A stretch of DNA of 64,000 nucleotides from Toxonevra muliebris. Lineage: Eukaryota > Arthropoda > Insecta > Diptera > Pallopteridae. The DNA lies in NCBI GenBank assembly GCA_963691655.1, contig CAVNUY010000014.1, positions 1 to 64,000 on the forward strand, given 5' to 3'. The notes below the pieces were generated by a model, which saw only the letters and a list, made by a program, of their open reading frames with translations, searched no databases and had not been told where the DNA came from. How positions within the stretch are numbered: the first letter of the stretch is position 1; every line of letters begins with the position of its first letter. The position numbers and the translations under genes were made by a program. Shown piece by piece: positions 21,057 to 32,236 of the stretch.

Positions 21057-24000
21057 TAACAGAACAAAAAGTTATATCTGAAAAACCTATCCATAAAAAA
21101 TTTTTTTATTGCATTTTCGAGTACATTAAAGAAAAATAGTAACATCCTTAGCACAAATGGGCGGTAAACTAGTGTAATCTATGCATTTATTAGTGTAACT
21201 ACAATTTTATTCCAGAAGATCTAGAAGTGCTATCATATTATATATCAATTTGAAGAGCTTGGTGAGTAGGTTAGCCAAAAATTATCAGATTTTAAATCGG
21301 TTAAGCCAATTCCAAAATATTAGCATCGGAAGTTTTTTTAAAATCCGCTCATTGAACAAAGCATTGCATTCATCGTTGTCAAAATCATTGCTTAAGCGGG
21401 AGTAAATAATAAATAAGAGAGAGAGAGGGAGAGAAAATATTAGTAACGGCACCTCTCAGAATTATCTAACGAATTGTCTGCATACACAAGTAACAAAACA
21501 AACACCAACGAGTAGTTTGGTTCTTTTGATATTTGTTTTTCATAAAGAAATTTCTTCTGCAAAAAATAGCCCCAGTTACTGGGGCCTTACCGACTAGTAT
21601 AAATTAAAAGAAAGAGATATTTTTATCATAATTACATAAATGCATACCATTATGTTAGTAATGTTTAGATCATAGGTCGACAAACCTAACTGGGTTATTT
21701 GCCAACAAAATCGTTTTTATTAGTCCCCGCAGTTTGTCAGTCTGTCATTCAAAAAATTATGTTAAGAATCAAAAAACGTTTGATTTTAGGTTAACATGGA
21801 CAATTTACAAATAAAAAAAGTAATTTTATAATTATGAAATTTTATGTGTATTCCCTACGAGAAATAAAGGAATACCTTCGCATACCTTCTTCAGATATAA
21901 TTTATAATTTTGTCCCCACTATAAAATCCTGTTATTATATATGTAAAAATGTAAGAAATTTTGCAAAGTAGAGTTAATAAATGACTAATTTATAATGCTG
22001 GTATTATCTATGAATATTTGTGATCATGATAATTCTTTTAATACATAAGAATTTTTATATTTTTAATAAATTGTTATTGCCTCCACATTTCATTAAATTC
22101 AAAAATTTTGTATTTTATTGATACTGTAAAAATTTATTATATTGCGTAAGCAATCGCGATTGTAAAAAGTAAACAGTTTTAAAATTATAATAACAATATT
22201 AGTTTTTCTAAGCATCATCAGTGCATTATCATCAATGCATTATGGGAAGAGCGAAAATAAATGTAAAGAGTGTTACTTAATTTTTTATTAAAATAACGGT
22301 CATAAAAACAAAATTTTAAGTTTTCCTGTAATGATTTGCAGTGTTTTGATCATTTTAAATTATTCTCATATTTTAATTATTTCCTTTAAGAAAAAATTAT
22401 TGATTGTAATAAATGTAAAAAGTGTTACCTGGGTGCTATTCGAAGACAAACAAAAAATAAAAACAAACAAAAAAAAACTATTTATTTAAAAATTTGGGAA
22501 ATCGTGAAATAAAAAACCTACTTTTAATAAACATTTTTTCTCATCTACTGATTTTTAAAATCAGTTCAGTAGAACTCGAGATATCGAGATTGAAAAAAAT
22601 AATTGTTTGTACAACTAACTTTTAGTCAGCTATCCTTGGAGTTTATTGAAGGTCTTCAGGTTATACCAACTTCTTTAGATGTTCTGATTTGCAACTTTTT
22701 ATCTGTACGTGATTCTTGAGAATGTTCTCGAATCCTTCTGTTGGCTTGAGTTATGCGAGTTACGTCGATTTTCAACAACCTAAAACGTCTTTTTTGGCGA
22801 TTCTGATAGAAAAAGTATGCTAAATACGAATCAAATTTTAGTTCTTCAAAATTCTAAATGGCGGATCCAATATGGCTAAAGATTTTTCAAATATTGATCG
22901 AATTAACTTAAAATCCGTTACTCGAGGGTTTTTGAGGATTCGCTCGAAACTCGTTACAGGGGATTTTTGGTGTCACTGATTACGAATTTAATGTCAGATA
23001 CCCTGAAAACCCCTAAATAACGATTTTGAAGCCAATTAGTTGTTTACTTTAACAGTTGTTTTCTCGAAAACTTTGTTTTTGATTTTAGTACACCAAGGCA
23101 CAGTCGTATGCATAACTTTCATTTTACTTGAAAATTTTCACTAATATTTTAGGACTGTATTCTTGAAACTATTAGAAACCGAAAAATAAAATCGATGTTC
23201 TTCAAATTTAAACTGGAATGTCTTCTTAAAATTAATACACTTGATTCAAAATATTTTAACAAAAATTTTATTTGTTATCTTCTCTATGTTTTATATTATT
23301 TAATTCTTTCGATTTATATTGCTGCGTATTATGAAGCAACGTGGTTGCTACATTTGTGTGCACATATTATGAATATTTTAATTGATAATTATAACTGCAA
23401 ATAACCGGATTTAAAGTAATAAGTCTCATTTATTTCCATATTTCACACAAATGTTCAAATTGTATGTAGTCTCCACCACTCTCCGATAACAGCTGACATA
23501 CATAAAAAACATACTCAATGGACCAAGAATAGAATGTTGAAACGAAAACGAGCGTTTTGGGGGCAAAAATACGAGCGTCGCATGTACATTCACTTAAAGT
23601 TCGCAAACGTGCTTGCAAACAATAGTTTTGCGAGCATAAATATGATAAAGATTAAAAATTTGTACACTTAAAGATTTGTACACTTTTTTATAATTCTCAT
23701 ACACTTTACATTTACATATATTGAATATAGGTTAGGTTATTGTGGCAGTCAGTCTGAATGACCAACTCACTTATACCCTAAACGGGTCCATTGTGATACC
23801 ATTGCGCGACACAGAAACCTCATCCACTACTTATTCTTGAAACCATTTCGAAGCTTTAATAAAGCGCTTATATTAAATAAATAAAAGTTTATGAAAATTA
23901 TTTAAATTATACGTACCATTTAAAATTCATTTTTTAATTTTTTATTTGTATTATTTTTATTTTTTATTTTATAATACAGAAATATTTGAAAATCTAGTAC

Positions 24001-24580
24001 ACTACAAAATTATTAATTTTCGTAATTGTAGTAAAAAATGACATGAATGAAAGATTCGCAAAAAATAACGAAAAGGCTCGTTACCGTTATCATAAAGGAC
24101 TCGTAAAAAATATCTCTAAATGCTCGCAAATGATATCAGAAACGATTCGTAAAAAGGCTCGCTAATGATATAATTTGCGAGTGTCGTAAACGAATCTTTT
24201 GATACCACAAACTGAGCGATATATGATTCATTTTCGTATCGTTTTTGGATCCATTAGCGATAGTTTTGTCCGTTAAAGTTTCGCCAAAGTCTCCTAAGCG
24301 ATATCGTTTACGAAGATTTAGAAGTAGATAAAATTATTAGAAGTAGGTTTAGGATAACTCAAAATTATTTCTTGTCCATAAACCATTTGCTGTTGTCTTG
24401 CAGTTGCATACGATGTAGGTGTTTGTTGGTCATCATTATGCCCTTTGTTTTCGTTTCCTAAATGAAGTGTTTGGAATATTCTTACATTACATTAATTAGT
24501 TTAGGGAAACATATTTACTTACATATTAAATTTGTTTTTTTTTTTTTTTGTGATTGTTAAACTAAACTTCAAACGTCAGG
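21057..24580. other. 3.5 kb AT-rich DNA without recognised gene
   Basis: No reading frame shows protein-like character. The 69-codon frame near 23195 and the 62-codon frame near 23430 look like chance. A short motif around 23733-23840 (GGTTAGGTTATTGTGGCAGTC, then GGTCCATTGTGATACCA) resembles a dispersed fly repeat I have seen before, but this is recollection. A stretch near 24040-24300 has repeated GATTCG/CTCGTAAA-like words. Confidence 0.4.
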
Positions 24581-24900
24581 CGATGTTGAGAATTTGGCAG
24601 ATGTATTATTATATAAAAATATTTGTTTTATTATTAACCCATTAAGGCCTGAGCATATAATCGCTGCCGCAAAGTCGTCGAAATTTCACATGGGGTTTCA
24701 CCTAACTAAGAAAAGAAATCTAAAAAAAAATTCTTATCCCGATGTTGAGAATTTGGCAGATGTATTATTATATAAAAATATTTGTTTTATTATTAACCCA
24801 TTAAGGCCTGAGCATATAACCGCTGCCGCAAAGTCGACGAAATTCCACATGGAGTTTCACCTAACTAAGAAAAGAAATCTAAAAAAAAATTCTTATCCCT
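24581..24900 (+). repeat. 159-bp tandem duplication, in frame
   Basis: Two adjacent copies (24583-24741 and 24742-24900) differ at about four positions. The period is 53 codons, so a 102-codon frame from 24594 reads through both copies with the same peptide twice (INPLRPEHI.AAAKS.KFHM). The frame has no known domain. The sequence is AT-rich, so the open frame may be accidental. The near-identity shows a recent duplication. Confidence 0.85.
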
Positions 24901-24916
24901 AACCCGATATATGGTA

Positions 24917-25724
24917 CTTTGCGAAAACGCAACGCTGGGCCTATGTGCTACACAAAACAAGTACCTTTAGTAATCACATTTTTATTTATGTAATATATAG
25001 AGATCTTAGTTTTATGACAAAATTAGTGATTTAAATAAGAAAAAAATGTTTTTGGAATTATTTTTTATTATTTAAAACTTATTTTTATATATTGTTTATA
25101 GGAATTTATTGCGTTATTGTCTTATCTTCCAAAAGTGGTGAAAAGTACTTACGAGTGGCCAACGTATGATCATAGATATTATGATTAGTACATGGACGGA
25201 CAGGAGTGAAGAGTAATTTTGAGCATTTATTTTATTTGTTAGTGGTTATTAATGCCAATAAACAGTCGTATTTCGCTTATATTTGTAGAAGACAATGAAT
25301 CACTGCAATCAATTTGTGCTTTGTACCATGAGATCAATCCCCTCCTTCATCAACAAACTGTTCACAAAACTCATAGGGGTTCAGTGATCAATTAGCATAC
25401 ACCAGTAATGATGAAAATTTCAAAATTGGTTAACTATTTTTGTAAATAAACTGTCTTAGTTATTTTTTGATACATCTCATGGTTGCTTCGAAAATTCATA
25501 TTTGACCCGAACTGCAGATTCAACTTCTTTGTCGGACCCATTTATCTCTTCTTCAATTTCTTAGTCAAAAAAACATTTTATAAACATTGCAAAAACGTAA
25601 AACACGGTAGCACAAATTTTATTAACAAGTCATAATAAAAATAATGTAAATCAGTTGACTTAGGCAGAGCTGCTACACAAGTAAAATTAGCAGCACTTAG
25701 GCCCAGCGTTGCGTTTTCGCAACG
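24917..25724. mobile_element. TIR element with GCGAAAACGCAACGCTGGGC ends
   Basis: The 33-bp left end (24919-24951) and right end (25690-25724) are inverted copies: GCGAAAACGCAACGCTGGGC, then CTA.GTGCT. The interior is non-coding but includes 25030-25180, which matches the palindromic repeat at 50295-50470 in inverse orientation. The related word GCGTTTTCGC/GCGAAAACGC occurs again at 26038-26070, outside the element. Confidence 0.7.
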
Positions 25725-26478
25725 TAAAAGTTTAATTTTATATTTTAAACAAATTGTTTAAAATGAATTAAAACATGAATTTATATCAAATATGGGATTG
25801 TAAAAAAGCAACAAAAAAGGGGTTTTGAATTTAAAGTGTTTGAAAATTTTTGCCATAGTTTTGAAAATTGGGGAAAAAATTGGTCAACTTTGGATCGAAA
25901 TATATATAATAAAATAAAGAAATCGAATCAAATCAAACATAGCATAATCTAAAGACATCCAATATGAATAAAAATTAACTGCATCAAAATCAGATTTTTT
26001 AATTATTTGCTCAGAATACGAAAAATTACCAACGTAGCGTTTTCGCGTGGCAAAGTGGTGCGAAAACGCACCACTGTCAGTGAACGAGTTTACTCTTGGT
26101 GAAAATTTAAAAGTGTGTGTTATTTTTGTTGAGCTAAATAAATCATTAAATTTGTAATTGTTTTAACATGTATTTTTAGTAAGTACGCAGTTAATTCATT
26201 GTAAAAAAAAAAAATAATTTTTAATTTATTTTTGACAAAAAAGTAAAAAAAAAACGTTAAAAAAATTAAGTGATCTCAAAACTCAAAACTATTGTTTGGA
26301 GTGAGTGTCTAGGAAGTATTTTGAAAAAAATGATATATTGCATTTTTTTAACTTGCATTTTTGACAACTTGGTCTCCAAGAAAAGATCAGTTGGACCAAA
26401 AACAGTCAACTTTGGGAAATGAGTTATAAGCCCAAACAAACAATATGCCAATGAATTTCCAGATTCGATTAACACTAA
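25725..26478. other. AT-rich DNA; short GCGAAAACGC palindrome cluster
   Basis: No gene recognised. Near 26036-26072 GTAGCGTTTTCGC and GGTGCGAAAACGCACC lie 10 bp apart in inverse orientation. They may be a leftover tip of the same family as the element ending at 25724. Confidence 0.4.
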
Positions 26479-27120
26479 GGGCCAGTTTTTCAGTGCGAGC
26501 TTAACTCAGTTTCTAGTTTGAACTCATCATCTAGTTTTTCAGTCAATTTTGATTGAAGTTTAAACTCAGTTTAAACGTCCAATATTGAATTTTTCTGGTG
26601 AAGAGAACGTGAGTGATGCTGAAATGTACGAAATCTTAAACATTACAGTTTTAAGAAGACTTCGAACAATAAAATCACGGCCAAACCATTTTCATTTATT
26701 TGGAGAGAAGGTTTTTATGAACGATTCCGTCTTACAAAGTTTTCTGCGCATAGCGTCCTGGAGCTTATTGGCCCGCATATAAGGAATCGAACAAATTTGT
26801 GTGACATTGCATGTGCAAAAGAGTGTTCCATGTTTTCGACTTTCCTTCCGCACTTCCCCTTTTCGTTTTCACTCTGTTTTCTAACTTCTAGTAGGAAAGA
26901 AATCTCCGCGAAGCTAAAATTAAAACTGCTTTTAATATTTTTTTTCTTTGAAATCTATTTTTTAATTTTAGAGTAAAATTTTTTTCTGTTGACAAAAAAA
27001 TGATCAGCTGTTAGAAATAAGCCAAAATATCGATAATTATTTGATATTTCTCGGTGTTGCCATACATAAAAAGCAATTACTGAGTTGAAATTAAACTCAC
27101 ACTTAAAAATTGATTCTATA
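26479..27120 (+). mobile_element. PIF/Harbinger-type element remnant
   Basis: The left end GGGCCAGTTTTTCAGTGCGA, followed by runs of TTTAAACTCAG, is like PIF/Harbinger termini. A degraded right end with TTGAAATTAAACTCACAC lies near 27085-27115. Inside is a broken transposase N-terminus. Target-site duplication (expected 3 bp) cannot be judged. Confidence 0.6.
26585..26835 (+). pseudogene. Harbinger transposase N-terminal fragment
   Basis: The first frame has RRLRTIKSRPNHFHLFGEKVF, and after a one-base shift near 26715 the second frame has ERFRLTKFSAHSVLELIGPHI, then RNRTN. The FRLTK..HSVLELIG pattern is the conserved N-terminal helical region of PIF/Harbinger nucleases (HARBI1-like), ahead of the catalytic DDE core. 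The core is missing. This is a dead fragment. Confidence 0.7.
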
Positions 27121-28375
27121 ATTAAACGTAGATCAGTATTAAGCGACGTTTAGCAAACTTAGAAGAATGCGAATCTGGACTTGGATTTGCTCTATCGATC
27201 CTAGTTTTCTTACAGTCAAGAAAGGTTTAAGTGGAAAATTAATACTAAGTTACGTTGTCTAACTTCAAAAAAATAGAGAATAAAAATGTACAGGAAATTT
27301 TGTAAAAAATATCGCATTGAAGGCCACAGGGCCACCGATGACCCAAGAAAGTTTAGGCCTGCAGAAGTGCTAAATCTCTTTGGCAGATTTGGATTCGGTT
27401 TTGCACTATCTCCTCTGGTTTCCTTACGGTCCCGAAAGGAACTCCGGTTTTGCCATATAAATATTTCTATTATCTCTGAAATTTGAATCAAAAACCAGAA
27501 AATTAAAACTACAATGAAAATTGTAAGCGGCAATGAGTTAATGAATTAGTACGTTATTATGTTACAATCTATAAGTCATCAGTATATAAAATTTCATTGT
27601 AATTGGCAGAAAGAGAGTATCCAAAAATGATTGTGAGATTTGAATCGTAAAATCAGAAAGTTTAAGTTAAAACAAAATGTGGCCACCAATGGGTTAATAT
27701 ATCAATATTTTGTTAATATGTTATTAGTATGCGACATTTTATGGTAATTGACTAACAGTTAGTATTTCAAAAATTTAACCTTCAATTTACATGTGGTCGC
27801 CATATTGATCCGCCATTTTGAATTATCCAATTTTGGTTCGAGATCCTTAAACTGCTTTCTTTTGAAAAAGAGTATGCAAAGTTGCACGATGATTGGAGAG
27901 TCCTAAGTGATTTTAAGGACCGAAAATAGCAAAACAAATCTATTTTAAGGAAATAGCGAAGCGCCAAAGGGTTCGACTTCAAACATCACTTAATTCTAAA
28001 CCGGAGCTAACTTTTCAAAATCCTTTTCAGGATCAACTACTGACATTGTGAACTTACCAAATTTTCTAGTCACGTTTCGTTGAGTTTTGTCACCCAAATT
28101 TTTGTCGCATAGTGTAATTAGAAGAAAACATAAAAATGCAAATCAAAACACAATTTTTTCTTCTCCATTCTTCTGGTTTTCAAATAAAATTGCTGCCAAA
28201 ACTGCAAAGCTCATTTTTATCAACTTAAAATACTCGAATTAATTAAATTAAAATAATTTTTCCAAAAATAAAACAACAGTATTTTTTACCGTTACTTTTT
28301 CACATTTAATTCGTTTGTTTTTTCTTTGACAATTTCTATTTGTTTAAAAATTTAAAAATCCACACGCTCTTAGCT
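27121..28375. other. AT-rich DNA with weak direct repeats
   Basis: No gene recognised. A weak direct repeat with a spacing of about 175 bp is visible between CAATGAGTTAATGAATTAGT near 27520 and CAATGGGTTAATATATCAAT near 27687, both ending in GGTAATTG/TGTAATTGGC words. The 105-codon minus frame near 27216-27533 looks like chance. Confidence 0.35.
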
Positions 28376-28530
28376 GATCGGATTGAATCCGTTTGAAATT
28401 TCATAAAATCTGATGTCAGAACATCTACAATCGGATTTAATCCGACAGCAATTCCGAAAATCTGATTGCAGAACACGGAACTTTGGAATCAATTCCGTTT
28501 CCGAACAGAAACGGATTTCAGAACAGGGCT
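28376..28530. repeat. Short CGGATT-rich repeat, MITE-like
   Basis: It contains the palindromes CGGATTGAATCCG (28378-28391) and CGGATTTAATCCG (about 28431-28444) and ends near ACAGCCCTGTTCTGAAATCC on the minus strand. It interrupts the RNase H part of the LINE next to it. The family is not identified. Confidence 0.5.
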
Positions 28531-28737
28531 GTATACCTTGCTTCTTACACTCATGTTCTTTAAATTGAAAGTTGATTGCGGAGTTTCCCATAGACTCCGA
28601 GTGCTTGGTCTTAGGACCGTACACCCCTGACCCAGTTCCTTTCTCTGTTCTTGAGCCGTCAGTGTAACACCTTTGTGTGTGTTCTTTATCTCCGTGTCTC
28701 CGTGGATCTGCCTGCTTTGTATTCTTACCTATCTTGG
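28531..28737 (-). pseudogene. LINE RNase H fragment
   Basis: The minus-strand frame reads TDGSRTEKGTGSGVYGPKTK and HSESMGNSAINFQFKEHE. TDGS with a following GSG is the first active-site strand of the RNase H found in I-like LINEs. Just before it, at the hAT boundary, lies FIPKIGKN-type RT sequence, so a large part of RT has been lost between the two. It is the downstream half of the LINE copy cut by the hAT element; the upstream half starts at 32237. Confidence 0.8.
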
Positions 28738-29089
28738 GTATGAATTAGTGTCCGACCGATTATTCGGCTTCGGTTCTTCGGCCTAAAATTGCACCTTCGG
28801 CATCGGCTTCGGCAAAAAGTGGCCGAAGTTTTGGCCGAAGTACTTGCCGAAGCCGAAGATTATAAGCATTTTATTTTATAATAATTTTTACAATAGATTG
28901 GCAGTAAAAATTTATACAAATAAATAAATATGAAGTGTTTATATAAAGTATTTACATTACAATTTCTGTGTTATATTTTCTCCGTTTGCTTGTTCCATTT
29001 TTAATTTTGAAGTAATCCACAGATTTACAACCGTACAAACAGTAATCAGTGCTATTTTTTAACGAACAACCTGCTGGAGCTAATACAAT

Positions 29090-29545
29090 TTGAAGCAGCA
29101 GAAGCAAGCCAAACTTTTTACTTTTTAAGGAAAACTTGAAGCGTATTGAAAAGAAGCGTTAATTGTTAGAGAATCCGACACGGCGCTTCACTTTTTTTTT
29201 GCTTTCAAGTAGGTCAAAAAAATTGAAAAATTTTTTGACTAAAATTGTGTTTTATTTGAATTGAAATAGTTAAAAAAAAATGACAAAAATCAAATACTTA
29301 TTTTCAAAACTAGATAGATAAAAATACAAACTTTTAATGACTTAAGTTAACAATAAAACTATCCCAAAAATTAAATTTTCAATAATTTTTTGTTACTACA
29401 TTTTATCACATTGTTTATGGAATTTCCTCAGCTTTTAAAAAAAATGCATTAGTTATGTGTTATTATGATGTTAGCGACAGTAAAAATCAAAATTTGTCAA
29501 AAACAGCAAAATTAATTATTTTGTTTGAATTTGAGATAAAAATAA
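29090..29545. repeat. Direct repeat, copy 1 inside hAT
   Basis: It starts AGAAGCAAGCCAAAC and continues with TGAAGCGTATTGAAAAGAAG, TCAAGTAGGTCAAAAAAATT and TGGAATTTCCTCAGCTTTTA, up to TTTGAATTTGAGATAAAAAT. Copy 2 at 30800-31495 matches throughout except for about 240 bp extra. A faint coding trace (KENLKRIEKK, with FKEDLKRIEKKRQLLEKP in copy 2) could be leftover transposase or host coding sequence; it is not identified. Confidence 0.85.
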
Positions 29546-29790
29546 AAATAATTTAAATAAAAAATATTTTTAATATACCACGTTTTTAAAATGGACTAAA
29601 AAGTATAAAATAATTTCTCCTAACCCCATACAGATTCACAACCACATATAGATTCCTTATCCCATACAGATTGTCTTGAAAATTTGTAACTGTGAGTTTT
29701 AGTAGGACGAAAATACTTGTATGATTTAAAACAACAAACGTGGTTCGCATCCAATAGAAAATTGATGTATGAATAGTTCACCTAAATGGC
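29540..29790. repeat. Dispersed repeat, copy of 2340-2620
   Basis: See 2340-2620. It lies inside the hAT element, following direct-repeat copy 1. Confidence 0.7.
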
Positions 29791-30799
29791 TAGCAATTTT
29801 ATCTCTATCCATTTGCGTCCCACGTTTGAAAGCTTATGTGGAGAGTATCTCGAAAAAAAAAAAAAATGTTTTTTGGACCACCCTAAAAACAGTCAAAATG
29901 ATTTTTTCATCATAACTTTAGTATTTGATGTCCGATTTTTCAATTTTTCAATCGCTAATTTTTTTTACTTTATTGGCTTATGTTTTTTAATTTCATTTGC
30001 TTGTGTTTCGTTTAGTTCATAAGAAGTTTTACTTCTGCCTTGTGTTCGTTAATACACAAGATCACTTTTTTTGGGATTAATGCTAGAACAAAAATTGCAA
30101 CTCTGTACCGGTAACTTCGATATCAATTGTAGCGAACTCTTTTTGTGTGCGACATCTTCATGTAATTCCTTGGACATTTGCGCCATCTGTATGTGAAATG
30201 TCATAAACTTTAAGATGGCGACGCTACACATTATTCTTTCTGCCATAGGCGTGTGTGTGTGTGTATGTAATTAATATGTTTTATTGAATTAAAACTATTT
30301 ATGAATCGTTTTTACATAATTTGCTCGTGAATTCAGTTACGGAATATTGATATTTAGCCCTTCATGCACATTGCTCGACAAAATTATGTCGCATTGCAAA
30401 CTTACCCGCGACGTTACATCCAGTTGGTTTTACTCTAGGACAAGAGAAAAGAAGTTTCACTTCAAAAGTTATAGCTACTTAAATTTTTGATGCAATTCTA
30501 ATTTTAATTAAATTCGATTTTTTGTTGTAGCTGAAAACAAAAGACAAATATTTAGAATTAAAAGTGCCAGATGATCAACGAAATTAATTTATTGTTATTT
30601 AATAAATCATACATAAGTGTTCCAAAAAATAGTAAACTTCATGATCATACACCAATAGGTATAAAAAATGTTTGAAAGTTGGAACATCTAGCAAGCATTC
30701 CAACAGTTGTAATAACTACACTTCGAAGATACATAAATATATTATGCTATATTAAAGCATCGTTCTAAATACGACGAAGCAAATTGGAAAAAGCTATTT
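29791..30799. other. hAT interior, no gene recognised
   Basis: AT-rich sequence with a GTGTGTGT tract near 30250 and no protein-like frame. The 65-codon minus frame near 30049-30246 (AQMSKELHEDVAHKKSSLQL) matches nothing I know. Confidence 0.35.
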
Positions 30800-31495
30800 A
30801 GAGGCTGCAGAATCAAGCCAAACCTTTTTACTTTTTAAGGAAGACTTGAAGCGTATTGAAAAGAAGCGTCAATTGTTAGAGAAGCCAACACAGTGCTTCA
30901 CTTTTATTTTTGGCTTTCAAGTAGGTCAAAAAAATTGAAAAATGTTTTGACTAAAATCGCTCTAAAATATATGTGTAAAGGGATCCTTTGAAATTCACAG
31001 TCGACTGAAAGTTACAGGCCCTGATACAGCAGTCATACATATTTGAACTTTGAAACTAGTTTTTCTCAAAACAGCATTTTTCGAAATGGCTGCCATGAAC
31101 CAAAACTAATGAACTGATTGCGCATAAATTTTAATCGTATCTTCAATGGATTTGTAGTTTTACTGCGTCCGAACCAGGATCATTGTGATATCTCTCAATG
31201 TGTTTTATTTGAATTGAAATAGTTAAAAAAAAATGACAAAAATCAAATACTTATTTTCAAAACTAGATAGATACAAACTTTTAATGACTTAACTTAACAA
31301 TAAAACTATCCCAAAAATTGAATTTTCAATAGTTTTTTGTTACTACATTTTATCACATTGTTTATGGAATTTCCTCAGCTTTTAAAAAAAATGCATTAGT
31401 TATGTGTTATTATGATGTTAGCGACAGTTAAAGTCAAAATTTGTCAAAAACCGCAAAATTAATTATTTTGTTTGAATTTGAGATAAAAATAAAAA
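30800..31495. repeat. Direct repeat, copy 2 inside hAT, with insertion
   Basis: Same family as 29090-29545. The block from about 30959 to 31199 is absent from copy 1; the flanking words GACTAAAAT and TGTTTTATTTGAATTG are contiguous there. The extra segment is non-coding and has no obvious terminal repeats. Confidence 0.85.
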
Positions 31496-32130
31496 AAATA
31501 AATAAAATACTTCCCGTCATACTAACCAGATAAAATAACTAGCTGTGAGTAGCTAGGAATTTAAATTTTTTATACAAAATATTTAGTTATTTAAAAAAAA
31601 TTGACAAAAAGATTATTCAATAAAAAATACTTTTAGGCATTCAACTTTTCCGGCTTCATAAAACCACACCCATTAAATTTTTTAGGGTTTTGAGATCAGA
31701 TTTATGCTTTTTACATTGCCCATTAAATTGGGATTGATAAATTTCAATCCCAATTTTTTTTAAATCAATCAAAAATTTTGGAACTAGAGGGTTCTGGTTC
31801 CGGCTACAGGTCTATCGATTAATACGCTGATTCAATCTTTGATTTTAGATAAGTAGAATCATGGCAGCCATCGGACAACTTTTTTTTGGCACAGGTTTCT
31901 GTGAATGACAGTCGTTCTACAGATATATAGTCGATGTTAATGTATATTTTGACGTTAACAAATTTTTAAATGATTCTTGAAATAAATAATATTTGTCAGC
32001 TCCTTCGACAGTGAACAGTTATTTGGTGTAAATGGTCAGCTTTTTATTTGGAGTATCTACTATTTATATTTTTCTGTATATGTTTGTAAATACATAGGTA
32101 AAAAATATTTACTTTCAAATTTTTATTTTT
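31496..32130. other. hAT interior, right part, no gene recognised
   Basis: Non-coding AT-rich DNA between direct-repeat copy 2 and the TTCGG-rich right end. Confidence 0.4.
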
Positions 32131-32236
32131 TATATTTTAAAAATCCTTCGGTCTTCGGCTTCGGCCGAAGATTAGATGAATGGCCGAAGTTCGGCTTCGG
32201 CCAAAAAATCACCTTCGGTCGGACACTAGTATGAAT

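Larger units (their letters stand above)
28746..32228. mobile_element. hAT element, 3.48 kb, 8-bp target duplication
   Basis: Ends are TAGTGTCCGACCG and its inverse CGGTCGGACACTA. The 8-bp GTATGAAT is duplicated exactly at 28738-28745 and 32229-32236, diagnostic of hAT transposition. Both ends carry dense TTCGG/CCGAA words (GGCTTCGG, GGCCGAAG) over 100-130 bp, the typical layout of transposase binding sites. No intact transposase is present. The interior holds a direct duplication (29090-29540 and 30800-31500) and other AT-rich repeats. It is a non-autonomous, internally rearranged copy. Confidence 0.92.

Noticed and set aside
30049..30246. 65-codon minus frame in the hAT element
   Set aside because: No motif, short, and inside a repeat-rich non-coding interior.
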